Below, piece after piece: positions 52,329 to 61,600 of a stretch of 64,000 bases of DNA. The position numbers were made by a program, and so were the translations under genes. The DNA is taken from the NCBI RefSeq assembly GCF_019720895.1, contig NZ_JAHKSH010000001.1, positions 1 through 64,000 on the forward strand, given 5' to 3'. The notes under the pieces are model-generated. The model had not been told where the DNA came from. It made no database searches and saw only the letters and a program-made list of their open reading frames with translations. This DNA comes from Microbacterium salitolerans. GTDB lineage: Bacteria > Actinomycetota > Actinomycetes > Actinomycetales > Microbacteriaceae. Every line of letters starts with the position of its first letter. Position 1 is the stretch's first letter.

Positions 52329-53243
52329 ATGGGCACAGAGCCCTCATCCGGGGCTGCGTCGCTGCGGGGGGAGCGACGCAGCACGACAATCGAACTGCGG
52401 CGGGCCCTGAGGCGCTCGCCCGGTTCGCCGCGCTTCACGACGACGATGCGCGACCTCGACGAGCTCGCGCAGTCGGGGTCGCAGGTGAGCGTCCACGTCA
52501 GCGACGTCGAGTCGGGGCAGTCGCTGCTGTCCGGCGACGGGCACGTCCCCATGTCGATCGCAGGGCTCGGAGTGGCGCCCGTGCTCGTCGAGGTGGCGGC
52601 GCAGCTGCACGATGGATCCCTTGACCCCGCGCAGCCCGTGCGTCGCGGTGATGAGGTCGGCGGCAGCGGCATCTGGCGCCACCTCGACACCGACGAGCTG
52701 CCCCTCGCCGACGTGCTGCGGCTCGCGGCGATGTCGGCTGATCGCGTCGCGGCCAACGCGCTGCTCGACCTCGTCGGGCACGAGAGCATCACACGCCGCA
52801 TGGCGACGTTCCGCATGCGGCGATCGGCGGTCCTCGACCGCCACCGCGACGACCGCGGTCCCGACGACGCCCCGCATGCGGCGATCGGCACGACGCGCGA
52901 GTACGCCGGCCTGTTCGCGCAGCTCGCGCGCCGCGAGGGCGTTCCCTCCGCCGTCGTCGACCATCTCGCGACGCTGCTGTCCCGGCACCGCGACGCGAGC
53001 CTCGTCGGCGCCCCGATGGCCGTGGATCCGCACCCGGCTCCCGAACCGCCCGAGCTGATCCTGCTCAACCAGGTCGGCCGCGCCGACGGCGTCCGTGCCG
53101 AGGCCGGAATCGTGATGGGACGCTCCGGAGCCCTCGCCTACGCGCTGTTCGTCACCTTCGACGACCCCTCGCTGCTCGCCCGTCATCGCGTGCACCGGGC
53201 CTTCCACGCCCTGGGCCAGGACCTGCTCGAGATCGTCGCGTAG
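52329..53243 (+). CDS. Beta-lactamase-fold protein with degenerate active site
   Basis: 304 residues. The order of elements matches class A beta-lactamase-like serine hydrolases (VPMSIAGLGVAPVLVEVAAQ, LPLADVLRLAAMSADRVAANALLDLVG, IGTTREYAGLFAQLAR). The catalytic SxxK is S76-I-A-G with Lys replaced by Gly, the SDN loop reads ADR, and no KTG/KSG triad is found. There is no signal peptide. It is probably non-hydrolytic, perhaps a binding or regulatory protein. AGGAG precedes the ATG; a longer in-frame ORF starts 63 bases earlier without support. Confidence 0.78.
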   Translation: MGTEPSSGAASLRGERRSTTIELRRALRRSPGSPRFTTTMRDLDELAQSGSQVSVHVSDVESGQSLLSGDGHVPMSIAGLGVAPVLVEVAAQLHDGSLDPAQPVRRGDEVGGSGIWRHLDTDELPLADVLRLAAMSADRVAANALLDLVGHESITRRMATFRMRRSAVLDRHRDDRGPDDAPHAAIGTTREYAGLFAQLARREGVPSAVVDHLATLLSRHRDASLVGAPMAVDPHPAPEPPELILLNQVGRADGVRAEAGIVMGRSGALAYALFVTFDDPSLLARHRVHRAFHALGQDLLEIVA

Positions 53244-53305
53244 GCGTCAGGAGCGCGCCGGGTGCACCCCTCCCGCGGAAGCGAGCCCCGGCGTAGCCTG
53301 GCCGC

Positions 53306-53929
53306 ATGGCCCTGTTCGCAGATCGGGCCGATGCGGGCCGCCAGCTCGCCGAGCTCCTCACGCGGGCGCTCGACGACCTCGGCGACGCGATCGTGTTCGG
53401 GATCCCCCGCGGCGGCATCGTCGTCGCGGCGGAGGTCGCTCGTGCGCTGGACGCGCCGCTCGACTCGGCGGTGGTGCGCAAGCTCGGCGCACCGATGAAC
53501 GAGGAATTCGCGATCGGCGCGATCGCCGAGGGCGTGCGCGTGGTGGACTCCGCGGCCGCGCGGCACGTCGGAGCAGGCCCCGAGCAGGTCGCCTTCGTCG
53601 AGGACATGGAGCGCGTCGAGCTCGCCCGCCGCCGTTCGCTGTTCGAGCGCACTTCGGGATCTCTCGCGGGTCACACCGCTCTCGTCGTCGACGACGGCAT
53701 CGCCACCGGTGCGACGGCGATGGCCGCCTGCGCGGCGGTGCGCGGGCGCGGGCCCGACCGCGTCGTGCTCGCCGTCCCCGTCGCTCCGGCCGGCTGGCGG
53801 CCCGAGGGCGTCGACGCGTACGCCTGCCTCTTCCCCGCGTCCGAGTTCTGGGCCGTCGGATCGTTCTATGACGACTTCACGCAGACCACCGACGACGAGG
53901 TGACGGGCCTCCTCGTCGGTCGCGGGTGA
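53306..53929 (+). CDS. Phosphoribosyltransferase-family protein
   Basis: 207 residues. The PRTase fold has FGIPRGGIVVAAEVARAL, VRKLGAPMNEEFAIGAIAEG and the PRPP loop ALVVDDGIATGATAMAACAAV. It resembles the stand-alone PRTase-like domain often linked to erythromycin esterase or dienelactone hydrolase domains. The substrate is unknown. TAGCCT lies 6 bases before the ATG. Confidence 0.87.
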   Translation: MALFADRADAGRQLAELLTRALDDLGDAIVFGIPRGGIVVAAEVARALDAPLDSAVVRKLGAPMNEEFAIGAIAEGVRVVDSAAARHVGAGPEQVAFVEDMERVELARRRSLFERTSGSLAGHTALVVDDGIATGATAMAACAAVRGRGPDRVVLAVPVAPAGWRPEGVDAYACLFPASEFWAVGSFYDDFTQTTDDEVTGLLVGRG

Positions 53930-54068
53930 GGGGATCCGTCGCCCGACTCAGCGTGTCCACAACCGGTGGATTCAGCGGATCCGTCCACATTTGCGGAGTG
54001 CGTCGTCGCGTGCGATCGCCGGTCGTGACAGCGTGGGAGCGGTCGGGCAGACTGAAGGGGTGGATCTC

Positions 54069-54344
54069 ATGACCGAACCGCAGGTGTGGGTGATGATCGG
54101 GATGTTCTCGACCGTCATGTTCGGCGTGCTGTCCGTGTTCCTGGTGCTGAACTGGCGCATGCTGAACAGCGTGCGGAACGAGCTGCAGACCGAGATGCGG
54201 GCGGGATTCGATGTCGTCCATGCGAAGTTCGACGCGATGAACACCAAGATGGACGAGCGATTTGCGCGCGTCGACGAGAAGATCGACCACCTCGACCGTG
54301 ACGTCTCGGCGCTCATCCGCCGCGACTTCGGTGAACAGCGGTAG
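54069..54344 (+). CDS. Hypothetical membrane-anchored coiled-coil protein
   Basis: 91 residues. One N-terminal helix (VWVMIGMFSTVMFGVLSVFLVLNW) is followed by a coiled coil with heptad pattern (NSVRNELQTEMRAGFDVVHAKFDAMNTKMDERFARVDEKIDHLDRDV). Similar helix-plus-coil proteins are widespread and unassigned. GAAGGGG precedes the ATG; GTG at 54060, 6 bases after CAGACT, is an alternative leaderless start. It converges on purU. Confidence 0.7.
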   Translation: MTEPQVWVMIGMFSTVMFGVLSVFLVLNWRMLNSVRNELQTEMRAGFDVVHAKFDAMNTKMDERFARVDEKIDHLDRDVSALIRRDFGEQR

Positions 54345-54354
54345 AGCCGACTCC

Positions 54355-55236
54355 TCAGCCGCCGAAGACGATCGTGTGGTTGCCGTCGCGGATGACGCGG
54401 TCCTGCGCGTGCCAGAGCACGGCGCGGCTGAGCACGGCGCGCTCGACGTCGGCGCCGCGGCGGCGCAGATCGTCCGTCGAATCGGCGTGCGTGACGCGGG
54501 CGACGTCCTGCTCGATGATCGGGCCCTCGTCGAGGCTCTCCGTCACGTAGTGACTCGTCGCGCCGATGAGCTTCACGCCGCGCTCCTTCGCCTTGCGGTA
54601 CGGGTTGGCGCCGATGAACGCGGGCAGGAACGAGTGGTGGATGTTGATCACGGGCACGCCGACCTTCTCGAGGAAGTCGTTCGAGAGGATCTGCATGTAG
54701 CGCGCGAGCACGACGAAGTCGACGTTTCCGTCGAGCAGCCGGAGGATCTCGGCCTCGGAGGTCGACTTGTCGGATCCCTTCTGCGACGGGACGTGGAAGA
54801 AGGGGACGTGGAAGGAACGCACGTCATCCGCGGCGTCGGTGTGATTCGAGATGACCATGGGGATCGAGACCGGCAGCTCGCCGCGGCGATGACGCCAGAG
54901 CAGGTCGAGGAGGCAGTGATCGCTCTTCGATGCGAGGATCGCCATGCGCTTGGGAGCACCCAGATCGCGCAGGGTCCACGTCATGCCGAACGGACCGAGC
55001 GTGTCGGCGAGATCCCTCTCGATCTCCGGCGTCGAGGCGGCGAGGTCGGGGCGATGGAATACGACGCGCTGGAAGAAGTCGCCGCCGGACGGATCCGTCG
55101 AGTGCTGGTCGAGCGAGACGATGTTGCCCTTGTTGCGCGTGATGAGGCTCGTCATCGCGGCGACGAGACCCGGCTGGTCGGGGCCGTTGACGATGAGGCA
55201 GGCGTGGTCGGGCTGGCTCTGGATCTGCGAACTCAC
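54355..55236 (-). CDS. purU: Formyltetrahydrofolate deformylase
   Basis: 293 residues from GTG. The N-terminal ACT domain (HACLIVNGPDQPGLVAAMTSLI) is followed by the formyltransferase-like domain with catalytic NIHHSFLPAFIGANPY, ATSHYVTESLDEGPIIEQDV and DLRRRGADVERAVL. It hydrolyses 10-formyl-THF to formate and THF, balancing C1 pools. A CAGGAT box lies 6 bases upstream. It could dispose of C1 units produced by LigM-type demethylation. Confidence 0.95.
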   Translation of the reverse strand: MSSQIQSQPDHACLIVNGPDQPGLVAAMTSLITRNKGNIVSLDQHSTDPSGGDFFQRVVFHRPDLAASTPEIERDLADTLGPFGMTWTLRDLGAPKRMAILASKSDHCLLDLLWRHRRGELPVSIPMVISNHTDAADDVRSFHVPFFHVPSQKGSDKSTSEAEILRLLDGNVDFVVLARYMQILSNDFLEKVGVPVINIHHSFLPAFIGANPYRKAKERGVKLIGATSHYVTESLDEGPIIEQDVARVTHADSTDDLRRRGADVERAVLSRAVLWHAQDRVIRDGNHTIVFGG

Positions 55237-55265
55237 CCGCCCATCCTGCCCCATCGGCGGCAGGT

Positions 55266-56492
55266 TCAGCGCTCGAACACGTAGCGCTCGCGCCCGACGA
55301 AGAGCCCGATCACGAGCTGCGCGACGAGCGCCGCGAGGAGGTAGCCGAACGGCACGGTCCATCCGCCCGAGGCGGTGAGGATCCACCCGAAGATCATGGG
55401 CGAGGCGCCGGAGATGACGTACCCGACCGACTGCGCCATGCCGCTGAGGGCCGATGCCGTGTGGTGGTCGCGGGCGCGGGCGGCCATGAGGGTGAGCGAC
55501 GTCGCGAGGGAGGCGCCGCTGCAGAGCCCCTGGATCATGAGCCACGCGGTGATGCCCTGCGGCGCGACGATCAGCCCGACCGTGCCGATGATCCCGGCGA
55601 TGGGGATGATCGACGGCATCCAGCGGGCGAGGCGGCCGCGCATGAGGAAGGGGAGCCCGAGGGATCCGATGACGCCGATGATCTGGAAGATCATGACGTC
55701 GTTGCCGGCCGTGATCTCGCTGCGCCCGATCGAGCGCGAGAATGGCGCGGTCCAGGTGAGCATGATGTAGAACAGGCACGACTGGGCGCCCATGTAGAGC
55801 CCCACGAGCCACGCGGTTCGGTCGCCCCAGACGGTGGGGCCCGGGGGGAGATGCGCCTCGCGCTTCGGCGCGCGCGGCTCCGGTCCGCGCTGCCGCATGT
55901 GGCAGAACCACAGCACGATCGCGACGGGCAGCGTGATCGCCATGGCGGCCAGGGCGACGCGCCAGCCGAGGTCGCCTTCGCCGCCCGAGACGACGTATGA
56001 CACGGGCACGACGAGGCTCGATGCGATCGCGCCGCAGCCGGCGAGGAGCGCCGTGTAGATGCTCGTGACCATCGGGACACGGGATCCGAAGGACTGCTTG
56101 ACGACGGCCGGCATGAGCACGTTGAGGATCGCCAGCGTCACGCCGATGATCACCGTCCCCGTCCACAGCTCGACGCCCATGCCGGGCAGCGAGCGCACGA
56201 CGGTGCCGATCGCGAGCGTCACGAGCGCCCACCCGATGACCCGCGTCATTCCGAACCGGCGGGTGAGGGGATGCGCGAACGGCGACACGATGGCCCACGA
56301 GATCACCGGCACCGACGTGAGCATGCTGAGCACCGTGAGCGGCTCGCCGGTCGACGCGCTGATCTGCTCGAGCAGCGGCCCGATCCCCGTGATCGTCGTG
56401 CGCATGTTGACGGCCACGACGCACAGCGCGGCGAACAGCAGCGCGATCGAGAAGCGGCGATCGTCATCGACGCCTGGAGAAGAGAGGGCCAC
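55266..56492 (-). CDS. MFS transporter, CynX/NimT family
   Basis: 408 residues, 12 predicted helices: SIALLFAALCVVAVNMRTTITGIGPLLEQI, ILNVLMPAVVKQSFGSRVPMVTSIYTALLAGCGAI and the C-terminal SGMAQSVGYVISGASPMIFGWIL are typical of CynX-type permeases. The substrate is unknown. It is divergent from the IclR-pobA operon by 74 bases, so uptake of an aromatic acid is possible. The GTG start follows TAGGCT by 8 bases. Confidence 0.9.
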   Translation of the reverse strand: MALSSPGVDDDRRFSIALLFAALCVVAVNMRTTITGIGPLLEQISASTGEPLTVLSMLTSVPVISWAIVSPFAHPLTRRFGMTRVIGWALVTLAIGTVVRSLPGMGVELWTGTVIIGVTLAILNVLMPAVVKQSFGSRVPMVTSIYTALLAGCGAIASSLVVPVSYVVSGGEGDLGWRVALAAMAITLPVAIVLWFCHMRQRGPEPRAPKREAHLPPGPTVWGDRTAWLVGLYMGAQSCLFYIMLTWTAPFSRSIGRSEITAGNDVMIFQIIGVIGSLGLPFLMRGRLARWMPSIIPIAGIIGTVGLIVAPQGITAWLMIQGLCSGASLATSLTLMAARARDHHTASALSGMAQSVGYVISGASPMIFGWILTASGGWTVPFGYLLAALVAQLVIGLFVGRERYVFER

Positions 56493-56566
56493 GGGGCGTG
56501 AGCCTACTCTCGCCGGGCACGCGTCGAGCGATGCCTCCCGCGCCGCGAACGTGCGAGGGTGACTGC

Positions 56567-57337
56567 ATGGCGAACTCGACCTCGGGAGAATCCGTCTCCG
56601 AGCGGATCGTGCGCGTGCTGGAGGCGTTCGATGTCGATCGCACGGCGCTCACGACGACCGAGATCGGCCGGCGCGCGCGCCTGCCCTCGTCGACCGCGCA
56701 TCGCCTCGTGGGCGAGCTGATCCAGACCGGGCTGCTCGAGCGCACGGCGGGCGGGCGGGTGCAGCTCGGGCTGCATCTGTGGGAGATCGCGCAGCGGGGG
56801 TCCCGCGCCCTGCGCCTGCGGCAGATCGCGCTCCCGTACATGGAGCGCGTGCAGGCGCGGCTGGGCGAGCACACGCAGCTTGGCGTGCTCGAGCGCGACG
56901 AGGTGCTCTTCCTCGAGCGCCTCTCTCACCCGCAGGCCGTCTCGAACGTCACGCGGGTCGCGGGGCGCCTGCCGCTGCACGCGTCGTCGTCGGGGCTCGT
57001 CCTGCTCGCGTTCGGCGACGAGGAGCTCCAGCGCCGCACTCTCGAGGCGCCGCTCGCGTCGTATACGCCCGACACCGTGACGGATCCGGACGCGCTGCGC
57101 GCCCTGCTCGCGCGGATCCGTCGCGAGGGGTTCGTCGTCGCCGAGGGGTTCGTCGAGCCCGTCTCGCGCGGCATCGCGGTGCCGATCCGCGACGCGAGGG
57201 ACCGCGTGATCGCCGCGCTGTCGGTCGTCGTGCCGCGTGCGGATCCGTCGGCCGGCCCGCTTGAGGAGGTGCGGGCCGCGGGAGCGGCGATCTCGCGCCG
57301 GGTGCGCGAGGGAGCGGATCCGTTCGCATCCCGTTGA
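56567..57337 (+). CDS. IclR-family transcriptional regulator (PobR-like by position)
   Basis: 256 residues. Winged helix LTTTEIGRRARLPSSTAHRLVGELIQTGLLER and effector domain TQLGVLERDEVLFLERLSHP, LHASSSGLVLLAFGD, EGFVEPVSRGIAVPIRD. It lies 74 bases upstream of pobA on the same strand and is divergent from the MFS gene; it likely regulates 4-hydroxybenzoate use. The ATG at MANSTSGES is chosen; the longer ORF overlaps the divergent promoter. Confidence 0.9.
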   Translation: MANSTSGESVSERIVRVLEAFDVDRTALTTTEIGRRARLPSSTAHRLVGELIQTGLLERTAGGRVQLGLHLWEIAQRGSRALRLRQIALPYMERVQARLGEHTQLGVLERDEVLFLERLSHPQAVSNVTRVAGRLPLHASSSGLVLLAFGDEELQRRTLEAPLASYTPDTVTDPDALRALLARIRREGFVVAEGFVEPVSRGIAVPIRDARDRVIAALSVVVPRADPSAGPLEEVRAAGAAISRRVREGADPFASR

Positions 57338-57411
57338 ACGGGAAGAGGCCCGACGGATCCGCACGCGCCCGGCAGGATCGGGGAAGCACCATGATCGTCG
57401 AAGGAGACACC

Positions 57412-58584
57412 ATGACCGAACGCACGCGCGTCGCCATCGTCGGAGCCGGTCCCGCAGGCCTGCTGCTCGCGCACCTGCTGGATCGCGCGGGGATCTCGTC
57501 GATCGTCCTCGACTCGCGCACCCGCGAGGAGATCGAGACGACCGTGCGCGCCGGGATCCTCGAGCAGAACACCGTCGAGATCCTGCGCGAGACGGGCGCG
57601 TCCGATCGCGTGGACACGGTCGGCAGCCGGCACGACGGCATCGAGCTGCGCTTCGACGGCGCGGGTCACCGCATCGACTTCGCGGAGTCGGTCGGCCGCG
57701 GCGTGTGGCTGTACCCGCAGCACGAGGTGCTGAAGGACCTCATCGCCGTGCGCCTCGCGGCCGGGCAGGACCTGCGATTCTCTACGCCCGTCGCGCACGT
57801 CTCGGACATCGAGTCCGACCGCCCGCGCGTCGTCGCGACGGGTCAAGACGGGCGCCGCGTCGAGATCGAGGCCGACTTCGTCGTCGGCGCCGACGGGTCC
57901 CGCAGCGTCGTGCGCGAGGCCGTCACGGGATCCCACGGCGGCTTCTTCCGCGAGTACCCGTTCGCGTGGTTCGGGGTCCTGTGCGAGGCACCCCCGTCGG
58001 CCCATGAGCTCATCTACAGCAACTCGCCCGACGGATTCGCGCTCATCAGCCAGCGCAGCCCCGAGGTGCAGCGCATGTACTTCCAGTGCGACCCCGCGCA
58101 GGATCCTGACGTGTTCAGCGAGCGTCAGCTGTGGGACATGCTGCAGGCCCGCGTGCCGGGGGCGACCCTCCACGAGGGGCCCATCTTCCAGCGGGACGTG
58201 CTGCGCTTCCGCAGCTTCGTCGCGCACCGCCTGCTGAAGGGGCGCGCGGCGATCGTGGGAGATGCCGCCCACACCGTGCCGCCGACGGGCGCCAAGGGGA
58301 TGAACCTCGCGGTCGCCGACGTCGTCGTGCTGTCCCGCGCGCTCGAGCAGCTGCTGCAGGGCGGATCCGCGGAGCTCCTCGCGCAGTTCGAGGACACGGC
58401 CCTCGCCCGCATCTGGAAGGCGCAGCACTTCTCGTGGTGGATGACGAGCATGCTGCACCGCACCGCCGACGCGAGCGAGTTCGACGCCCGGCGCCAGCTC
58501 GCCGAGCTGCGCACCGTGACCGAGTCGGCCGCGGGCCGCGCCTATCTCGCCGAGGCCTACACGGGGTGGCCGCTGCCCGCGTGA
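57412..58584 (+). CDS. pobA: 4-hydroxybenzoate 3-monooxygenase
   Basis: 390 residues (the family is about 394). FAD motif VAIVGAGPAGLLLAHLL, the PobA-specific RAGILEQNTVE, the second FAD/NAD(P)H motif VVGADGSRSVVRE, and GDAAHTVPPTGAKGMNLAVADV. It hydroxylates 4-hydroxybenzoate to protocatechuate. AAGGAGACACC precedes the ATG; the longer ORF overlaps the regulator's stop. Protocatechuate ring-cleavage genes are not in the window. Confidence 0.92.
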   Translation: MTERTRVAIVGAGPAGLLLAHLLDRAGISSIVLDSRTREEIETTVRAGILEQNTVEILRETGASDRVDTVGSRHDGIELRFDGAGHRIDFAESVGRGVWLYPQHEVLKDLIAVRLAAGQDLRFSTPVAHVSDIESDRPRVVATGQDGRRVEIEADFVVGADGSRSVVREAVTGSHGGFFREYPFAWFGVLCEAPPSAHELIYSNSPDGFALISQRSPEVQRMYFQCDPAQDPDVFSERQLWDMLQARVPGATLHEGPIFQRDVLRFRSFVAHRLLKGRAAIVGDAAHTVPPTGAKGMNLAVADVVVLSRALEQLLQGGSAELLAQFEDTALARIWKAQHFSWWMTSMLHRTADASEFDARRQLAELRTVTESAAGRAYLAEAYTGWPLPA

Positions 58585-58585
58585 A

Positions 58586-58642
58586 CCATGTCCCACGACA
58601 CGCCGTCACCGCGATCGCGTGACGGCGTGTCGTGGGACATGG
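58586..58642. repeat. Intergenic hairpin, family A copy 3
   Basis: A 24-bp perfect stem: the left arm at 58586-58609 starts CCATGTCCCACGACACG, the right arm is at 58619-58642, and the 9-base loop CGCGATCGC contains its own palindrome. It lies between the convergent pobA and cydDC genes, 1 base after the pobA stop. Confidence 0.87.
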
Positions 58643-58651
58643 GTCGGCGCG

Positions 58652-61600
58652 CTACAGCGAGATGACCTGGGCGCGCGCGAGGTCGCGGTCGTCGGGCCGG
58701 TGGCTCACCAGGACGACGATGCGATCGCGCGTCGCCCGGCGAATGTCGGCCATCATCGCGCGGGCGGTCGGAGCGTCGAGGTGCGCGGTCGGCTCGTCGA
58801 GCAGGATGACGTCGGCATCGGTGAGGAGCGCGCGCGCGACCGCGAGGCGCTGGCGCTCGCCGCCGGAGAGGCCGGATCCCGCGGAACCGACGCGCGTATC
58901 GAGCCCGTCGGGCAGCGTGTCGAGCAGCGGACCGAGACCGGCGCGGCGCAGCACGTCGGCCATGTCGTCGTCGGTGGGCGCGACGTCGCGGTCGCGCGCG
59001 AGGAGCAGGTTCGCCCGCAGGGTCGAGTCGAACACATAGGCATCCTGCGGACACCACGCCACGCGTCGGCGCCAGTCGACGGCCGCGATCTCGCTGAGCG
59101 GCAGGCCGTTCGCCCGCACCGTTCCCTTCGTGGCGCGCAGGGCGCCCATGATGACCGACAGCAGCGTCGACTTCCCGGATCCTGAGCGGCCCTTCACGAT
59201 GAGCCACTGGCCCGCGTCGACGGATCCGCTGACGCCGCGGAACACCGGATCCTTGCGGCCGGGGTACGTGGCCGCGACGCCGGTGAGGCTCAGCTCGGTC
59301 ACGGGCCGCGGCGCGGGCTGCGTGCCGCGTGACACCGGAGCGGGCACCGTCGTGAGCGGCGCGAGCCGCCGCACGACCTCGCGCAGAACGGGAACGCGGT
59401 GGGCGCCGGCGACGAGGTTCTCGAGCGGCTCGACGGCGGCCAGGGCGAGCAGCGCGACGACGCAGACGAGTTCGGCGGGGGCACCCACCGACCACAGCGG
59501 CACGATGACCGCGAGGGCCGACGCGGCGGCGATGACGATCGCGCTCCCGAGCCCTGCCGACCACGCGCTGCGGCGTTCGGCGCGGGCGAGGCGATCTCCC
59601 GCGCGTTCGAGACGCGCGAGGGCGGGCGCGGCGACGCCGTTGCCGCGGAGGTCGTCGGCCGAGCTCGCGAGCGCGGATGTACCGCGCACGAGTGCCGAGC
59701 GCTCGCGGATCCGCGACTTCGCCGCCCCGCGCTCCGCGAGGATCGCGACGACGACCGCGAGCGTTCCGGCGACGAGGAGCGTCGCGGCCACGAGAAGGGT
59801 GAGCTGCGGCGCGACGAGCGCGGTCGTCACCGTGATCGCGATGATGGACAGGGCGCCGACGGCGAGCGGGGGGATCGTGCGGGGGAGCAGGTCGCGCAGC
59901 TCGTCGGCGAGCGTCACGAGGTAGTCGAGGGGGGATCCGCCCTCGAGGAGCCGACGGGAGCCGGCGCCGCGCGCGGCGATCGAGCGCCAGAGCGTGAGGC
60001 GCAGCGTATCGACGACGCGGAAGGCGGCGTCGTGCGTGACGAGGCGCTCGGCGTAGCGCGAGACGGCGCGGCCGATGCCGAAGAACCGCACCCCGACGAT
60101 CGCGACGAGGAGGTACATGATGTGCTCCTCGACGCTCGCCCGCACGATGAGCCACCCCGAGACGGCGGTGAGCGAGAGCCCCATCGCGATCGTCGTGAAC
60201 GCGAGCAGGACCCCCAGCAGCCACATCGCCCGCGCGGGCTTCAGCATGCCCCGCAGGGCATGCTTCGTCGACACGTTCTGATCATGGAACACCCGGTGCT
60301 TCGGGCCGCGCAGCTTCGGCAGGCGGATGTTCTCGGAGGAGGGGCCGTCGACGAGGCGGATCTGGTCGGTGATGACGGGGATCCCGACGGTCGACGTGGT
60401 CGGCCCGTCCGCGTCATCGCCGTCCGCGTCAGCGGTGGGGGGCGCGGGCTCCGCGGGCCCCGGGTCCTGCTCCACCGGCTGCGTCACCGGCGTCGGATCG
60501 TCGGCGAGCGAGGCGGCGGGGACCGGATCCGCGTCGTCGGACGGAAGGGGGAGGGGCGCGCGCACCGACACGCGTCGGGTCGCGAGAGCGAGCGTCTCGG
60601 GCTCGTGCGTCGCGAGGACGACGACCGCGCGATCGGCGCGGCGCCGGATCGCGGCGCGCACCCGATCGGCCGCGCGGTCGTCGAGGTGCGCGGTCGGCTC
60701 GTCGAGGACCAGCACGGTCGCGCCGTCGTCGACGCGGGCGAGAGCGCGCGCGACGGACAGGCGGCGCAGCTCGCCGGGGCTGAGCTCGGAGATCGACGAC
60801 TCTGCGGTGTGCGCGAGCCCGAGTTCCCGCAGCGACGCCTCCGGGTTGGCAGAGCCGTAGAGCGTCAGCTCGTCCCACGGCGTCGCAGTGAATGCGTGGG
60901 GCATCTGGGGAGACCACGCGAGCTGGTCCGCGTCGACGCCGACGACCCAGCCCGACGAGAACGAGTCGGCGGGAAGCGTCCCCGTGAGGGCGCCGAGCAG
61001 CGTCGACTTGCCCGCGCCCGACGGCCCCGTGATCGCCGTGATCCCGCGGATGTGCGCCGTGAACGACGCGAGCGTGGGCTCCGCGCGGCCCGCATAGTGC
61101 ACCGTGAGATCGCGCACGACGATCGGGTCGAGGTCGGGTTCGTGCTCCGGCAGCGGGTCGTCCTGCCACGCGGTGCCGGCGGCGATCTCGGCGAGGGTCG
61201 GGAAGTCCTCCGGCTGCTCGAACGTCTCGGGCAGGTTCTTCGTGAGCGGCAGGTCGATGGGCTGGGTGATGTCGGCGACGACGGGAAGCTCCGCACCGCG
61301 CACGTCGTCGCGTCGCGCGCCCGCGAGGATCCCCTTCACCCGCTGCAGCGCCGACAGCCCGTTCTGCGACGAGTGGAAGGCGGACCCCATCTCGCGCAGC
61401 GCGTTGAAGCATTCGGGCGCGAGGATCAGCGCGATGAGGGCCGTCTCGAGGCCGACCGTGCCGTACAGGAGACGCAGGCCGAGGAACACGGCGACGACCG
61501 CGACCGAGATGGTCGAGATCAGCTCGAGGGCGAGCGCCGAGAGGAACGCCCACCGCAACGTCTCGCGGGTGCGGGTGCGGTACTCGGTCTGGATCCCGCC

